A stretch of 64,000 nucleotides of DNA from Acidobacterium sp. (lineage in GTDB: Bacteria; Acidobacteriota; Terriglobia; Terriglobales; Acidobacteriaceae), in NCBI GenBank assembly GCA_003166955.1, contig PMUI01000019.1, positions 1 to 64,000 of the forward strand, given 5' to 3'. The notes under the pieces were generated by a model that saw nothing but the letters and a program-made list of their open reading frames with translations, did no database searches and was not told where the DNA came from. Position numbers and translations under genes: made by a program. The number at the start of each line of letters is the position of its first letter. Position 1 is the first letter of the stretch. Shown here in pieces: positions 12,665 through 22,074 of this stretch.

Positions 12665-14734
12665 CTACTGTTCCGGATGCGAGGAGTTGCTGCTTTGCGC
12701 GCGCGCCCGGAGCGTGTTGGTGGTTTCGGTTTCCCGCTGCGCATCGGCGGGCCGCAGAGCCGCAGTGTACGCGCCGGCCAGTTCGTGATGGAATTTCTCT
12801 GAGTCCGGCGAGAGCTTAACCGCCGTTTCCAGCTCGGTAACCGCTGCCGTGGCGTCGCCACTGGCAAGTTCCGCGCGGCCGAGATCGTAATGCGACTCAG
12901 CATCGCGAGGATTCAGCTGCACGGCAGTCCTGAGTTCCTCGGCCGCCCGTTCATGCTCCGCCAGACGCTCCAGCGCTTCGCCGAGGGCGCGGTGGACATC
13001 AGGGATCTCCGGATGGGACTTCTCCACCGCCTGCAGCCGTTCCATGCCTGCGGCAACCTGGCCAGTCAGAACCAACGAGTCGGCATAGACATACTCCACC
13101 TGGGCAGCGAGATCGGGCTTTCCCATGAGGGAGCGCAGCGCCTCGATACATCCGGAGTAGTTGCCGGTCATGAATTGACTAATGCCTAAGACGCTGCGGG
13201 CTCCGTTATCGTCCGGGTGCGCCTTAAGGTAGCGGGAGAGGGGTCCAAGCGCGTCTGAGAACTGAGAGCCCGCAAACGCGGCTCGTCCCCAGTTATAATC
13301 CAGACCTTCCAGCGAAGGATCCCACTCAGCGGCACGCTCGAAATCAGTAACTGCGGGAGCATAGCGATTGTTGGTTGCCTCGATGGCGCCTAAGTTGTTG
13401 TAACTGTCGGCAACAGCCTGCCTAACCTCATTTCTCATCGCGTTCGCTTTTTTTACAGCGGCGGGATCGGCGGCCGTCAGGTCAACGGGGGGGGCGGCGG
13501 CGAGTTCCGGCGTTGGCGCGGAGGCGTCCGGAGCCATTGTCGTGTCCATGAGCCCGGCCAGCCTGCTTTTATCCTGCGAGAGAGTTTTATTAGCCAGATC
13601 CCGCGACGTCTGCATTTCGGCGTGAGCCGCATCCTGGCTGCCCTGCTGCATAAGAATCCGGCCCAAAAGGAAATGCGCTTTCTGCACTTGATAGCGGTTG
13701 CGCGACACATCCGTGGTAAGGCGAATGCACTGGCGAAGGGAGATTTCCGCTTTCGGGAGGCGGTGTGTATCGAATTCCATCTGCCCTAAGTACAGATATG
13801 GATCGGGATTGTTTGGGTCGAAGGCAATGGCTTTCGTGAGATACTTCTCGGCTTCGGCGTAGTTATTATGAGTTTCTGCAATTTTGCCGAGCGCCGCGTA
13901 GCTCATCGCGTCGCGGGGCGAAACAGCGATTTCCTTCTTCAACTCATCCTCGGCGGCCTGGATGTGGCTCTCGTCGTCGCCGGTGGCCAGCAGAACCGCC
14001 GCAAGTAAGTAGTGCTCTCCCGGCAGGTGCGGATTTTCCTCGATGGCCCGTCTGAATTCGGTAACTGCGCGGGGCTGAAAATCAGAGTCGCCATAGGCAC
14101 GGCCGAAGGCAACGTGGATCTGCGGCGTGTCGCCGAACGACTTCTCCATCTCGCCGAAGACCTGTACAGCGCACTTTTCATCATCCAGATCGAGGCAGGC
14201 AACGGCGAGGTCATAGCCGTTGGGGAAAGTGGGATCGAGCGCCACAGCTGTTTCGAATTCCTTCCGCGCTTCCTGATCCTGATCGAGTTTGAGAAGCGCG
14301 CGCCCAAGCAACTGATGTGCCTGCGCGAGTTGCTCACGCTGGCCGGAGTAGCGGCGAATGAATTCCGCCGCGAGGGTTTTTGCGTGGGCAGAATCTCCCA
14401 GCACGAGTGCGGTGCCCGCGTAGGCAAGAAGCAAGGAGGGAGAATCCGGCTGGAGCGCCAGCGCTTCATCAAACAACGGGGCGGCATGGCGATAGTCGCG
14501 CGCAGCCCCATATTCCATCGCGAGCTGACCAAGAACATCGGCAAGAAACGCACGATATTGGTCCGCAGCCTCATCGAGACGGTTAGCCCGCTGCAGTTGC
14601 TGGGCCTGGTTGTAATGCTGCTGGAGCGGGGAGTTGCTGCCGGAAGGCCTGGCGCCTGCCTGTCCCTCAAGAGCGGCATTCCAGGCTACAAAGCAAACCA
14701 GGATTGAGCCGGGAATTCTATACCAGCAGGACAT
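12665..14734 (-). CDS. exported TPR-repeat protein
   Basis: A 689-residue protein with an N-terminal signal peptide (MSCWYRIPGSILVCFVAWN) followed by tetratricopeptide repeats from about residue 35 to 330 and again from about 440 to 680. Typical TPR features such as AEKYLTKAIAFDPNNPDPY and ESHYDLGRAELASGDATAA recur. A Pro/Ala-rich linker near 400-430 separates the two blocks. The frame extends 17 codons upstream, but the ATG at 14734 gives a proper signal sequence. It lies downstream of the large TonB receptor gene, past a strong terminator. Likely a periplasmic scaffold; partner unknown. Confidence 0.8.
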   Translation of the reverse strand: MSCWYRIPGSILVCFVAWNAALEGQAGARPSGSNSPLQQHYNQAQQLQRANRLDEAADQYRAFLADVLGQLAMEYGAARDYRHAAPLFDEALALQPDSPSLLLAYAGTALVLGDSAHAKTLAAEFIRRYSGQREQLAQAHQLLGRALLKLDQDQEARKEFETAVALDPTFPNGYDLAVACLDLDDEKCAVQVFGEMEKSFGDTPQIHVAFGRAYGDSDFQPRAVTEFRRAIEENPHLPGEHYLLAAVLLATGDDESHIQAAEDELKKEIAVSPRDAMSYAALGKIAETHNNYAEAEKYLTKAIAFDPNNPDPYLYLGQMEFDTHRLPKAEISLRQCIRLTTDVSRNRYQVQKAHFLLGRILMQQGSQDAAHAEMQTSRDLANKTLSQDKSRLAGLMDTTMAPDASAPTPELAAAPPVDLTAADPAAVKKANAMRNEVRQAVADSYNNLGAIEATNNRYAPAVTDFERAAEWDPSLEGLDYNWGRAAFAGSQFSDALGPLSRYLKAHPDDNGARSVLGISQFMTGNYSGCIEALRSLMGKPDLAAQVEYVYADSLVLTGQVAAGMERLQAVEKSHPEIPDVHRALGEALERLAEHERAAEELRTAVQLNPRDAESHYDLGRAELASGDATAAVTELETAVKLSPDSEKFHHELAGAYTAALRPADAQRETETTNTLRARAQSSNSSHPEQ

Positions 14735-14882
14735 AGCGAAACGGCGGAGAGGCGGATGGCGACCGCCGATTTCACATCGTACCATTCGGCAGGCGCCGCG
14801 CGAGCGGGCGATGGGCGTGCCAACTCTGAGGAAGGAAACGCCTCGCCAGAGCTGCCATCCATCATTTTGGGTTAGATTGGCA

Positions 14883-14919
14883 AAAAAAATAGGAAGGTGA
14901 ACTTTCGTTCACCTTCCTC
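14883..14919 (-). terminator. Rho-independent terminator of the first TonB receptor gene
   Basis: On the minus strand GGAAGGTGAAC pairs perfectly with GTTCACCTTCC around a GAAA loop, followed by TATTTTTTTT. It is about 20 bases after the receptor stop codon. Confidence 0.9.
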
Positions 14920-14936
14920 TTCAGTGGAGGCCAACT

Positions 14937-17900
14937 TTAGAAGAAGTACTTCACGTTGAGGTCGATGATGCGCTGATAAGGCGCCGCTGTTTTGGCGGTC
15001 ATCACACCGAAAGTGCTCTGGTTGTAATTGGGGGTGATGGCCTTGCTGCCGTAGTCGACCGTGTAATTGAGAGTGTATGGACTAGACGAGGCGAAGTCCG
15101 GCAACGGATGGTTCAACCAGTCAAAGGCGCTGGCGCGGACCCGAACCGACTGGCTCTCGTGGATGTGGAACGTCCTTTCGATTGCCAGGTCGTTATCGAA
15201 GTACGCCGCAGCTCTCATGTAGGGGAACTTCTGCCCCCCCTGAGTTCCGATGGCCGGCGCAGTAAAGCACTTGCCGTTGAGGACCTGATAGTGGCCCAGA
15301 CCCGAGGTTGGATTGCAGGTGAGCACGGGCAGGATCGGAATAGATGCATCGGTGCCGAAGTACGTCGCGGATCCGAAGCCTGAACCGATCCCCTGCGCGT
15401 TTGCGTTCGCCGGCAGACCCGTATAACTCTGCCCCAGGCCGAAGCTTGGGACGTTGTTGCCCAGTTCTGCCGGAATATAGCCGCCCGCCTGCCAGGTGGA
15501 GATGCCGGAGACGGACCATCCGCTCAGGATGCCGTTGACGGCTCCGTTGAAGTTATGGACGCTCCCGCTCTGATAGGTGTACGAGGAGTTGAAGACGAAC
15601 GGCCGATCAATGGAGGTCGGGCCGTAGTTCAGGTCCACGTTATAAGGATTCTCCTGGAGGCCGGTGCCCAGAGCCTTGGACCAGGTGCCATTGAGGTTGA
15701 AGGTGATGCGGCCGGCGGTCTTGATCCAGGCAGCCTGGAGGCCGTTGTAGTTGGTGTAGTCGCTGCCCTGGATCATATAAGTGCTCTGGTTGCCGTAGAT
15801 CGTCTTGCCGTTCGCCAGGTCGACGCCGTAGGGGTGGTAATCCCCCGGGTTGTTGCCGGTCGCGGTTTTACCGGTGCCGGTGGGATTGTATTGCAGATCC
15901 TCCGGGTTGGTGGAAGTAACACCGGTCAGAGGATCGGGCTTGAAGAAGGCGCCAATCGGGGTTTTGTTCTGATCGGCGATGGCCGAGTAGTTGCTGCCCT
16001 GAATGCCCTCGCTGTCGTCGGAAAGCTGGCTGGTGCTGCTTCCGACGTAGGCGATGTCGAGCACCGAATTCCACTTCAGCCTCTGGTCGATGGTCAGGTT
16101 GTAAGCCAGCGTCAGCGGCTGGCGGTAGTCGGACGGATCGAACCCGGTCTGCGATCCGCTGCTGCAATCCGCGAAGCAGGGAGTATAGGCGAGTTGGCTG
16201 AGCTGTTTCAGCTGGACGGAGTGACCACCGAGCCCGCCAAAGCTGAGGACGTGCTGCGCCGTCACCAGCGGAGCCGACACATCGTTGACCTGGGTGACGA
16301 AGCGGTAAGCGCCCCATCCGCCACGAACCACGGTGTTGCCGTTGCCGAAAACGTCGTAGGAGAGACCGAGTCGCGGATCGAAATAGGCGAAACGGTTGGG
16401 TTGTCCGCTGAGGGGCACACCAGCGTCGATAGCATGCCAGTAGTAGCCCGGCGCGTATTTGCCCGCGTTGAAATCGGGAACGACACGCTGTGGATAGAAG
16501 ACAGCCATGCCGATGCTATCGCGGTCGTACCAGTGGCCGACGTGTTCGACGCGCGCGCCGAGTTCGAGGGTGAGGCGGCGGTTGAACCTCCAGGTATCGT
16601 CCGCGAAAGCGGAGGTCGCCTGGTAGGCGGTGTCGGCAATGGGCGATGAATTGCTTTCGCTGTAGCCGGTGGTGATGCCCATCAGGAAGGTGGCCGTGCT
16701 GTTGGGGGAGCCCATCGGGTTGTTGGTGAGGATATTGTTCGCCACGCCAAAACCGTTGAGGTCGCCATCCTGGTAGGTGCTAAAGGTGCTCTGGAAGTTG
16801 TCGGTGGTCTGGGTGTAGCCGCCCATTTTGATGGTGTGAGCGCCAAACACTTTGGTCAGCACCAGGTTGAATTGCGGAGCTTCCTTGCGGACTGCATATT
16901 GTCCGGGAGGATTGTCGAAGATCGAGTTCTGCGAGAAGTCCGGGAACGACTGGCCACCAGGGCTGTTGTAAGCCGGAATATTCAGAGAACCGTTCTGAAA
17001 GACTTTGGCGTAAGGATAGCCCAGCGTGGTCCTGTAGGCCGCCGATGGATTGGGTTCTGTAAATGGGAAGCTGCCGAAGGCCCATGCGGCCATGAAATCC
17101 ATGGTGGTGGTCGCGTTGAAGTTGTGCACGAAGTGTCCAGCCATCGACTTGCCGCGGAACACCTGTTGCTCGCCGCCACCCGGGTAGGGGATGGCGTTGC
17201 CAGGCGTCCAGTAGAGGTGGGCGCCGTTGCCTGACGCCAGCTCCGCGTCGTAGGCCTGCTGGTAGGAGCCGTAAACCGTGGTGTTGTTTCCGAAGTGATA
17301 GTCGATGCGAATACGATAGAGCCAGCCGTCGTTAACGTTCGGGATTGGCTGGTAGTAGTTATATCCGCCCGTGTTGGCCGGATTGGCGTTGGCCTTGGGC
17401 CAGATTTTGGCCAGGGCCGCGGCTCCCGGGTCGAGGAATTGGGTGGGGATTTTGTTGCCCGCATCCGCCGCCGTCGAGGTGCTGGAGGGAATGCTGGTGC
17501 CGTCAGGGAAGTACGTGCCGGAAAGATCCTGGCACCAGTTGCCCTGTGGGTACCCCGGACCTGGAGACGCGAAGAAGCCCTGAGAACAGAGGGCATTGTT
17601 GTCCGCATTATCGGTGGTGAAGTCGCCCGCCATCATCTCCGGAGAAGGGATGGTTGACTTCAGCACGTTGGCGTTGCCCTGGTTTTGCAGCCAGCGTTCA
17701 TAGCCGCCCCAGAAGAACAGATGGGTATGTGTTCCGGGCACCGGGCCGCCGAAGTTGCCGCCGGGATAGTAGTAGCTCTGCGGGCCCTGGGGGTTATGGT
17801 TGTGGTTGTCTTCCCAGTCGTTGGCATTCAGCACGCTGTTGCGGGCGTCGAAATAACCTTCGCCATGATAGTGGTCGCCACCGGATTTGCTGATGGTGCT

Positions 17901-18725
17901 GATCACGATGGGGCCGAAGGGAACGTCGGCACTGAAGTTGGAAGCCTGTACGCTGACTTCCGCTGTCATATCGGGGTTGACGATGGAAACTGAGGATGCC
18001 ATATCGCCAGGATCGATGACATTGGCACCGTCGGCCAGCAGCGCTGTGCCGCCGCGATTGACCGCGCCGTTAATGTCGATGCCTGAACCGACCGCGCTCT
18101 GCTGCACAGTGATGTTCAGGTCGCTGTAGCTGGGGGCGTTCTGGGTCAGTCCGCTGCCTTGTGTGGTCGCGCCGGGCAGCACTTTCAGCAATTCCGTGAC
18201 GTCCCGGCCTTCCAGAGCCAGGTTCTCGATCTGATGCTGGTCAATAACGTCGGTACGCTGGCCGTTCTCTGTCGGAATCATCTCCGAAGAGGCATTGACG
18301 GTGACAGTGGTGGACTCGGAACCGACGGTTAGCGTCAAAGAGGGAACTGTGCGCTCGTCTCCTGCGTGCAGCACGATGCCGGTTATATTCCTGGGTTCAA
18401 ATCCTTTTGCGCTGACCTTCAACGTGTAAGAGCCGGGGACCAGAGCCGGGAATGCGTAGAGGCCTTCTGCATTGGTCTGGACGACGCGGGGTGTTCCGGT
18501 TGATTCGTCGACGAGGGTGACCTGGGCGTTGGGAATGACGCTGCCCGAGGGATCGGTTACGGTTCCGGTTAACTGAGCTGTGGTCTGTGCGTGTAGAGCC
18601 GGGCCGACGAGAAAGAGCATCGCCAGTCCGACGAGAGGCAGTATCCACCGCCCCATTTCGAGGAGTTGCCGCAGTTCTCGCTGTCGTGATCCTAGTCTGA
18701 AAGGAACACCGGATGCATGGTTCAT
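14937..18725 (-). CDS. Oar-like TonB-dependent receptor with carboxypeptidase-regulatory-like domain
   Basis: A 1262-residue outer-membrane receptor. A signal peptide (WILPLVGLAMLFLVGPALHA) is followed by the Ig-like domain (TGTVTDPSGSVIPNAQVTL to about residue 140), then a plug region (DVTELLKVLPG near 190) and a long beta-barrel ending in ...RIIDLNVKYFF with the terminal Phe typical of BAM substrates. The ATG at 18725 has a perfect AGGAGG. A sigma70-type promoter lies at 18826-18855. Such receptors are expanded in Terriglobia and are thought to import carbohydrates or oligomers; the substrate is unknown. It diverges from the ROK regulator gene. Confidence 0.9.
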   Translation of the reverse strand: MNHASGVPFRLGSRQRELRQLLEMGRWILPLVGLAMLFLVGPALHAQTTAQLTGTVTDPSGSVIPNAQVTLVDESTGTPRVVQTNAEGLYAFPALVPGSYTLKVSAKGFEPRNITGIVLHAGDERTVPSLTLTVGSESTTVTVNASSEMIPTENGQRTDVIDQHQIENLALEGRDVTELLKVLPGATTQGSGLTQNAPSYSDLNITVQQSAVGSGIDINGAVNRGGTALLADGANVIDPGDMASSVSIVNPDMTAEVSVQASNFSADVPFGPIVISTISKSGGDHYHGEGYFDARNSVLNANDWEDNHNHNPQGPQSYYYPGGNFGGPVPGTHTHLFFWGGYERWLQNQGNANVLKSTIPSPEMMAGDFTTDNADNNALCSQGFFASPGPGYPQGNWCQDLSGTYFPDGTSIPSSTSTAADAGNKIPTQFLDPGAAALAKIWPKANANPANTGGYNYYQPIPNVNDGWLYRIRIDYHFGNNTTVYGSYQQAYDAELASGNGAHLYWTPGNAIPYPGGGEQQVFRGKSMAGHFVHNFNATTTMDFMAAWAFGSFPFTEPNPSAAYRTTLGYPYAKVFQNGSLNIPAYNSPGGQSFPDFSQNSIFDNPPGQYAVRKEAPQFNLVLTKVFGAHTIKMGGYTQTTDNFQSTFSTYQDGDLNGFGVANNILTNNPMGSPNSTATFLMGITTGYSESNSSPIADTAYQATSAFADDTWRFNRRLTLELGARVEHVGHWYDRDSIGMAVFYPQRVVPDFNAGKYAPGYYWHAIDAGVPLSGQPNRFAYFDPRLGLSYDVFGNGNTVVRGGWGAYRFVTQVNDVSAPLVTAQHVLSFGGLGGHSVQLKQLSQLAYTPCFADCSSGSQTGFDPSDYRQPLTLAYNLTIDQRLKWNSVLDIAYVGSSTSQLSDDSEGIQGSNYSAIADQNKTPIGAFFKPDPLTGVTSTNPEDLQYNPTGTGKTATGNNPGDYHPYGVDLANGKTIYGNQSTYMIQGSDYTNYNGLQAAWIKTAGRITFNLNGTWSKALGTGLQENPYNVDLNYGPTSIDRPFVFNSSYTYQSGSVHNFNGAVNGILSGWSVSGISTWQAGGYIPAELGNNVPSFGLGQSYTGLPANANAQGIGSGFGSATYFGTDASIPILPVLTCNPTSGLGHYQVLNGKCFTAPAIGTQGGQKFPYMRAAAYFDNDLAIERTFHIHESQSVRVRASAFDWLNHPLPDFASSSPYTLNYTVDYGSKAITPNYNQSTFGVMTAKTAAPYQRIIDLNVKYFF

Positions 18726-19299
18726 TTGTAGTGCCTCCTGAAAAAGCGCCAACAGAGATAAGCTTTCGCTGGTCTACGCACCGGGCGTTTGATCCGCGAA
18801 AACCGTGAATTTGTTAGCGACCGAGACTATAGAAGCCGAGTTTCAGCTCTGTCAAGCGGAAAACGGCGAGGTAAGCGGTTTTAACAATCTGGTGACGAGC
18901 GGGATTAAAGGGAACGATGGCCTGTTTGCGAAGGACACGGGCGGGTTGGCGATCTGACTTTGATCCAGCCTCCCCACAGAAATCGGCTGCGCCGGAGGGA
19001 GATGAAACCGATAACATCAGCCCGTGAAATTGAGGCGTTACCCTTGTTTTTCCAATCACTCAGGGACGGTTGAGTTGCGTCGCGGGTCAGGCGGCAATCT
19101 CATCTTCGACGCAAACAAAATATGCATTGACCCAGGCAAAGCGTTCATCGATGGGACGGCTGATCTTTTCGCGGAAACTTCGCCTGGAGTGGTATGCTTC
19201 CTTCTTTCCGACAGGAACATAATTGGTCAAGGTCGGCAGGAGAGGTTGCTGCCATTGCGGAACGACAGGAACGGGATACGACACATCGATCTGGCTGAG
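18726..19299. other. divergent intergenic region between receptor and ROK regulator genes
   Basis: About 570 bases. It holds the receptor promoter at 18826-18855. The rest is open on the plus strand but has no conserved protein features; it is probably the leader of the ROK gene. Confidence 0.5.
18826..18855 (-). promoter_or_regulatory. sigma70-type promoter of the first TonB receptor gene
   Basis: Minus strand: perfect -35 TTGACA (18850-18855), 18-base spacer, -10 TATAGT (18826-18831), about 100 bases before the start codon. Confidence 0.7.
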
Positions 19300-20472
19300 A
19301 TGCAGCTGGCGTCCAGCGAAACAGCCCGCATCATCAACCGGGATATTGTGCTGGAGTTGATTCGGGCCAGTCAGCCCATTTCTCGGGCGGACCTGGCGCG
19401 ACGGTCGGGGCTGGGACGAAGCACGGTTTCGCAGATCGTAGAGCAGCTGATCGAGGAAAACTGGGTTCGCGAAGGCGCGATGGGCACGCCGCCACGCGGG
19501 CGCAGGCCAACCATGGTCGGCCTGAATGAAGATCTGGTGGCGATCGCCGTGGACATTCACCCGCGGCAGGCCAGCGTGGCTCTGGTGGACCTGAACGGGC
19601 GGCTGCTCTCGCGCTGGCCGGTGCCACTGACATCGGACCCGGCAGCATCGATGCGGCTGATCATCGATTCGGTGCAGCGCATGCACCGCAGCGCGGCGCG
19701 CAAATCTACGGAGGGCATCGGCATCAGTCTGCCGGGAAGGGTGAATCCGGCGACCCAGCGGCTGATCTTCGCGCCGAATCTGAAGTGGCCCGACTTCGAC
19801 ATTAAGAAGCTGGTGGAAACGAAGATGGGACTGCCGGTGACGATGGAGAATGACGCCACCGCGTGCCTGCTGGCGGAATTGACCTTCGCGCGTATGGATG
19901 GGGTTCGCGACGCGGTACTGGTGGCGGTAGCGGAAGGCGTGGGCACGTGCGTACTGGCCAACGGGCAGCTGGTAGCCGGGCACAATGGAATGGCGGGCGA
20001 GTTTGGCCATGTTCCGATCGATCCCGCGGGGCCGCGCTGCGGATGCGGCAAGAAAGGCTGCTGGGAAGTCTTCGGTTCGTGCCGCGCGGCTTTGCATTAC
20101 TATCGCGACCTGCGACCGAAAGCATCTGCTGTCACGTTTCAGGAATTGCTGAACCTGGCCGAGGAAGGCGATGTGGCCGCGGCGCAGGCGCTCACGATGC
20201 AGGCGCAGGGCATCGGTCGCGGGTTGCGGATGATCATCGCCGGCCTTTCGCCCAGCATGATTCTCATTGCCGGCGACGTAACGTCGGCGTGGCATCGATT
20301 TGGCCCGGTGATCGAGAAAGAGGCCATCGACCTGACTCTGGCCGGCAGCTCGCCGGTGATCCGGCCGACGCTCGAAGGCGAAATCGCGCGGCTGCGTGGC
20401 GCTGCCGCTCTCGTGTTCCAGCGCGGATCCCGTCTCGCAACGCAGGCGCCGGCAACCGCCGGGGCAAAATAA
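19300..20472 (+). CDS. ROK-family transcriptional regulator (NagC/XylR type)
   Basis: An N-terminal winged helix-turn-helix (ISRADLARRSGLGRSTVSQI, residues about 22-45) is joined to a ROK sugar-kinase-like domain. The ROK zinc motif CGCGKKGCWE with the upstream GEFGH is intact. NDATAC marks the position of the kinase catalytic Asp. The frame is open upstream to 19024, but regulators of this type start 10-20 residues before the HTH. ATG 19300 gives that, and TTG 19255 after GGAGAGG is an alternative. It diverges from the big receptor gene, so control of that gene by a sugar ligand is likely but unproven. Confidence 0.85.
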   Translation: MQLASSETARIINRDIVLELIRASQPISRADLARRSGLGRSTVSQIVEQLIEENWVREGAMGTPPRGRRPTMVGLNEDLVAIAVDIHPRQASVALVDLNGRLLSRWPVPLTSDPAASMRLIIDSVQRMHRSAARKSTEGIGISLPGRVNPATQRLIFAPNLKWPDFDIKKLVETKMGLPVTMENDATACLLAELTFARMDGVRDAVLVAVAEGVGTCVLANGQLVAGHNGMAGEFGHVPIDPAGPRCGCGKKGCWEVFGSCRAALHYYRDLRPKASAVTFQELLNLAEEGDVAAAQALTMQAQGIGRGLRMIIAGLSPSMILIAGDVTSAWHRFGPVIEKEAIDLTLAGSSPVIRPTLEGEIARLRGAAALVFQRGSRLATQAPATAGAK

Positions 20473-20734
20473 GCCTGAGTGCACGGCGCTTGCTATGGTG
20501 CAGGATTTAGTATCGGTACCGGAGTAAATCAACAATCGAATTGCAAAATGCGGAGGATACGGGCGTTTTTCATTCGGGCTTGTTCGCAGTCTGCTTTGTG
20601 TGTGGCGGCAACACGACGGCGGGCTCACCGACGCGCCCAATATGCGGTACTTCATCGAGTGGGCGGATCGCTTGATCGGCCACACCGCCCCGCAGTAGGT
20701 TGCGTCAGGAACGTCTCGGGCACGCGGTCCGAGT
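20473..20734. other. short intergenic region
   Basis: Convergent gap between the ROK regulator and the TPR gene. No gene, tRNA or clear terminator is recognised. Confidence 0.4.
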
Positions 20735-21946
20735 CTAGGGCGGACCGGTGGCAGACGGCGGCGCCGGATGGTCGGGCTGCGCGTCTTTGGAGCGGTTGGC
20801 GCGGAGCTTCTCCATCACCGTCTTGTCGGCTTCCTGGGTCAGGGTTTTTGTCCTGGCGAACTCCGCCTGGGCCTCCGCGCGTTTGCCCATCGCCTGGTAG
20901 AGGTGCGCCAGCCGCCAGTGCACCTGCACGTCGGAGGGAGCCAGCCTGGCGGCGGCGCTGAAATCGTTCAGAGCGTCACCGTTGCGGCCAGCGGCGGCGT
21001 CCAGAATCCCCAAGTCGAGCCAGGGTAACTCCTGGCGAGAGTCGAGGCGCAGCGCTTTTTCCACCAGAGGGCGGGCCGCGTCGTTCAGGCCAAGGCGCAC
21101 GGTGGAATCGGCCCAATAGGCCAGCGCTTCAGCGTCATCCGGTGAGTTCTCGCTTTCCGCCTGGAATTGCGTCGCGGCTTCCTCGAACTGGCTCTGACAC
21201 CACAACAGGTAGCCGAGGCCGAAGTGGACGCCAGGCTCCCTGGGATCGGCCTTGACGGCGTTGCGGAATTGCTCGATGGCGTCCTGATGATCGCGCATCT
21301 CGTCGTAGGCCTCGCCGGCGAGCATGTCGGCTTCAGCGGATTCGGCGTTGAGGCTGAGGATCTGATGGTAGACATCGAGAACGCACCGGTACTGCTTCGA
21401 CCAGAGGCAGCTATGCGCGAGTACCAGGCGATAGGGCAGATTCTGCGGATCGCGCGCCGTGGCATCGCGGAGATACGAGACGGCGGCGGCGTATTCGGCG
21501 GCGCCGTAGTAAGCCATTCCAAGGAGCAGGCGAAGGCGCTGCGCATCGGGAGAATCGGGGGGCGCCCTGCGCAACAGCGGCGCGAAGACGCGCGCAGCTT
21601 CTTTCAGATCGCCGGCCTTGAAGAGAGCGAGGCCCAGATTCATCTGGAGGCCGGGGATGGTGGGGCTCAGGGCTGCTGCTTTGCGGTAGCTGGCGACGGC
21701 GCCGGTGTAATGTTCCTGCTGCGATTCGAGGAAGCCGATGTGAGCCCAGGCCTCGGCGTTGTTGGGATGGATCTTCGCAATAGCCTGCCAGGCGGCCTCC
21801 GCGTCAGCGATCCTCCCCTGCTGTTCGAGGGCGAAGGCTGCGTCGCCCTGGCTGGGCTCTGCGCCAGCGGACTGGCCGAGGCAGCGGACGGCGCACATGG
21901 TGAGAGCGACGGCAAGCACAAACAGTCGCTGAGCAACGCGGCTCAC
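20735..21946 (-). CDS. exported TPR-repeat protein
   Basis: A 403-residue protein. The GTG at 21946, preceded by GGAG at 6 bases, starts a signal peptide (RLFVLAVALTMCAVRCLG). TPR units run from about residue 35 to 375, including the repeats AEAWAHIGFLESQQEHYTGA and PGVHFGLGYLLWCQSQFEEA. The C-terminus is Pro/Ala-rich. It follows the second TonB receptor gene past a terminator, the same arrangement as at 12.6-18.7 kb. Possibly a periplasmic partner of that receptor. Confidence 0.8.
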   Translation of the reverse strand: MSRVAQRLFVLAVALTMCAVRCLGQSAGAEPSQGDAAFALEQQGRIADAEAAWQAIAKIHPNNAEAWAHIGFLESQQEHYTGAVASYRKAAALSPTIPGLQMNLGLALFKAGDLKEAARVFAPLLRRAPPDSPDAQRLRLLLGMAYYGAAEYAAAVSYLRDATARDPQNLPYRLVLAHSCLWSKQYRCVLDVYHQILSLNAESAEADMLAGEAYDEMRDHQDAIEQFRNAVKADPREPGVHFGLGYLLWCQSQFEEAATQFQAESENSPDDAEALAYWADSTVRLGLNDAARPLVEKALRLDSRQELPWLDLGILDAAAGRNGDALNDFSAAARLAPSDVQVHWRLAHLYQAMGKRAEAQAEFARTKTLTQEADKTVMEKLRANRSKDAQPDHPAPPSATGPP

Positions 21947-22017
21947 ATAAATCTCCAATGTGCCATTGTCGCGCGGTGCATTGCAGATCGGCAATTCGGA
22001 AACGCGGACCCGCAAAA

Positions 22018-22060
22018 AGAAAAAGGCGCGGCAGCAGATTCGCTGTCGCGCCTCAGGGAG
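22018..22060 (-). terminator. terminator of the second TonB receptor gene
   Basis: On the minus strand AGGCGCG plus CAGC pairs with GCTG plus CGCGCCT and is followed by TTTTTCTTTTT, about 15 bases after the receptor stop. Confidence 0.85.
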
Positions 22061-22074
22061 GCACTCAAAGAAAA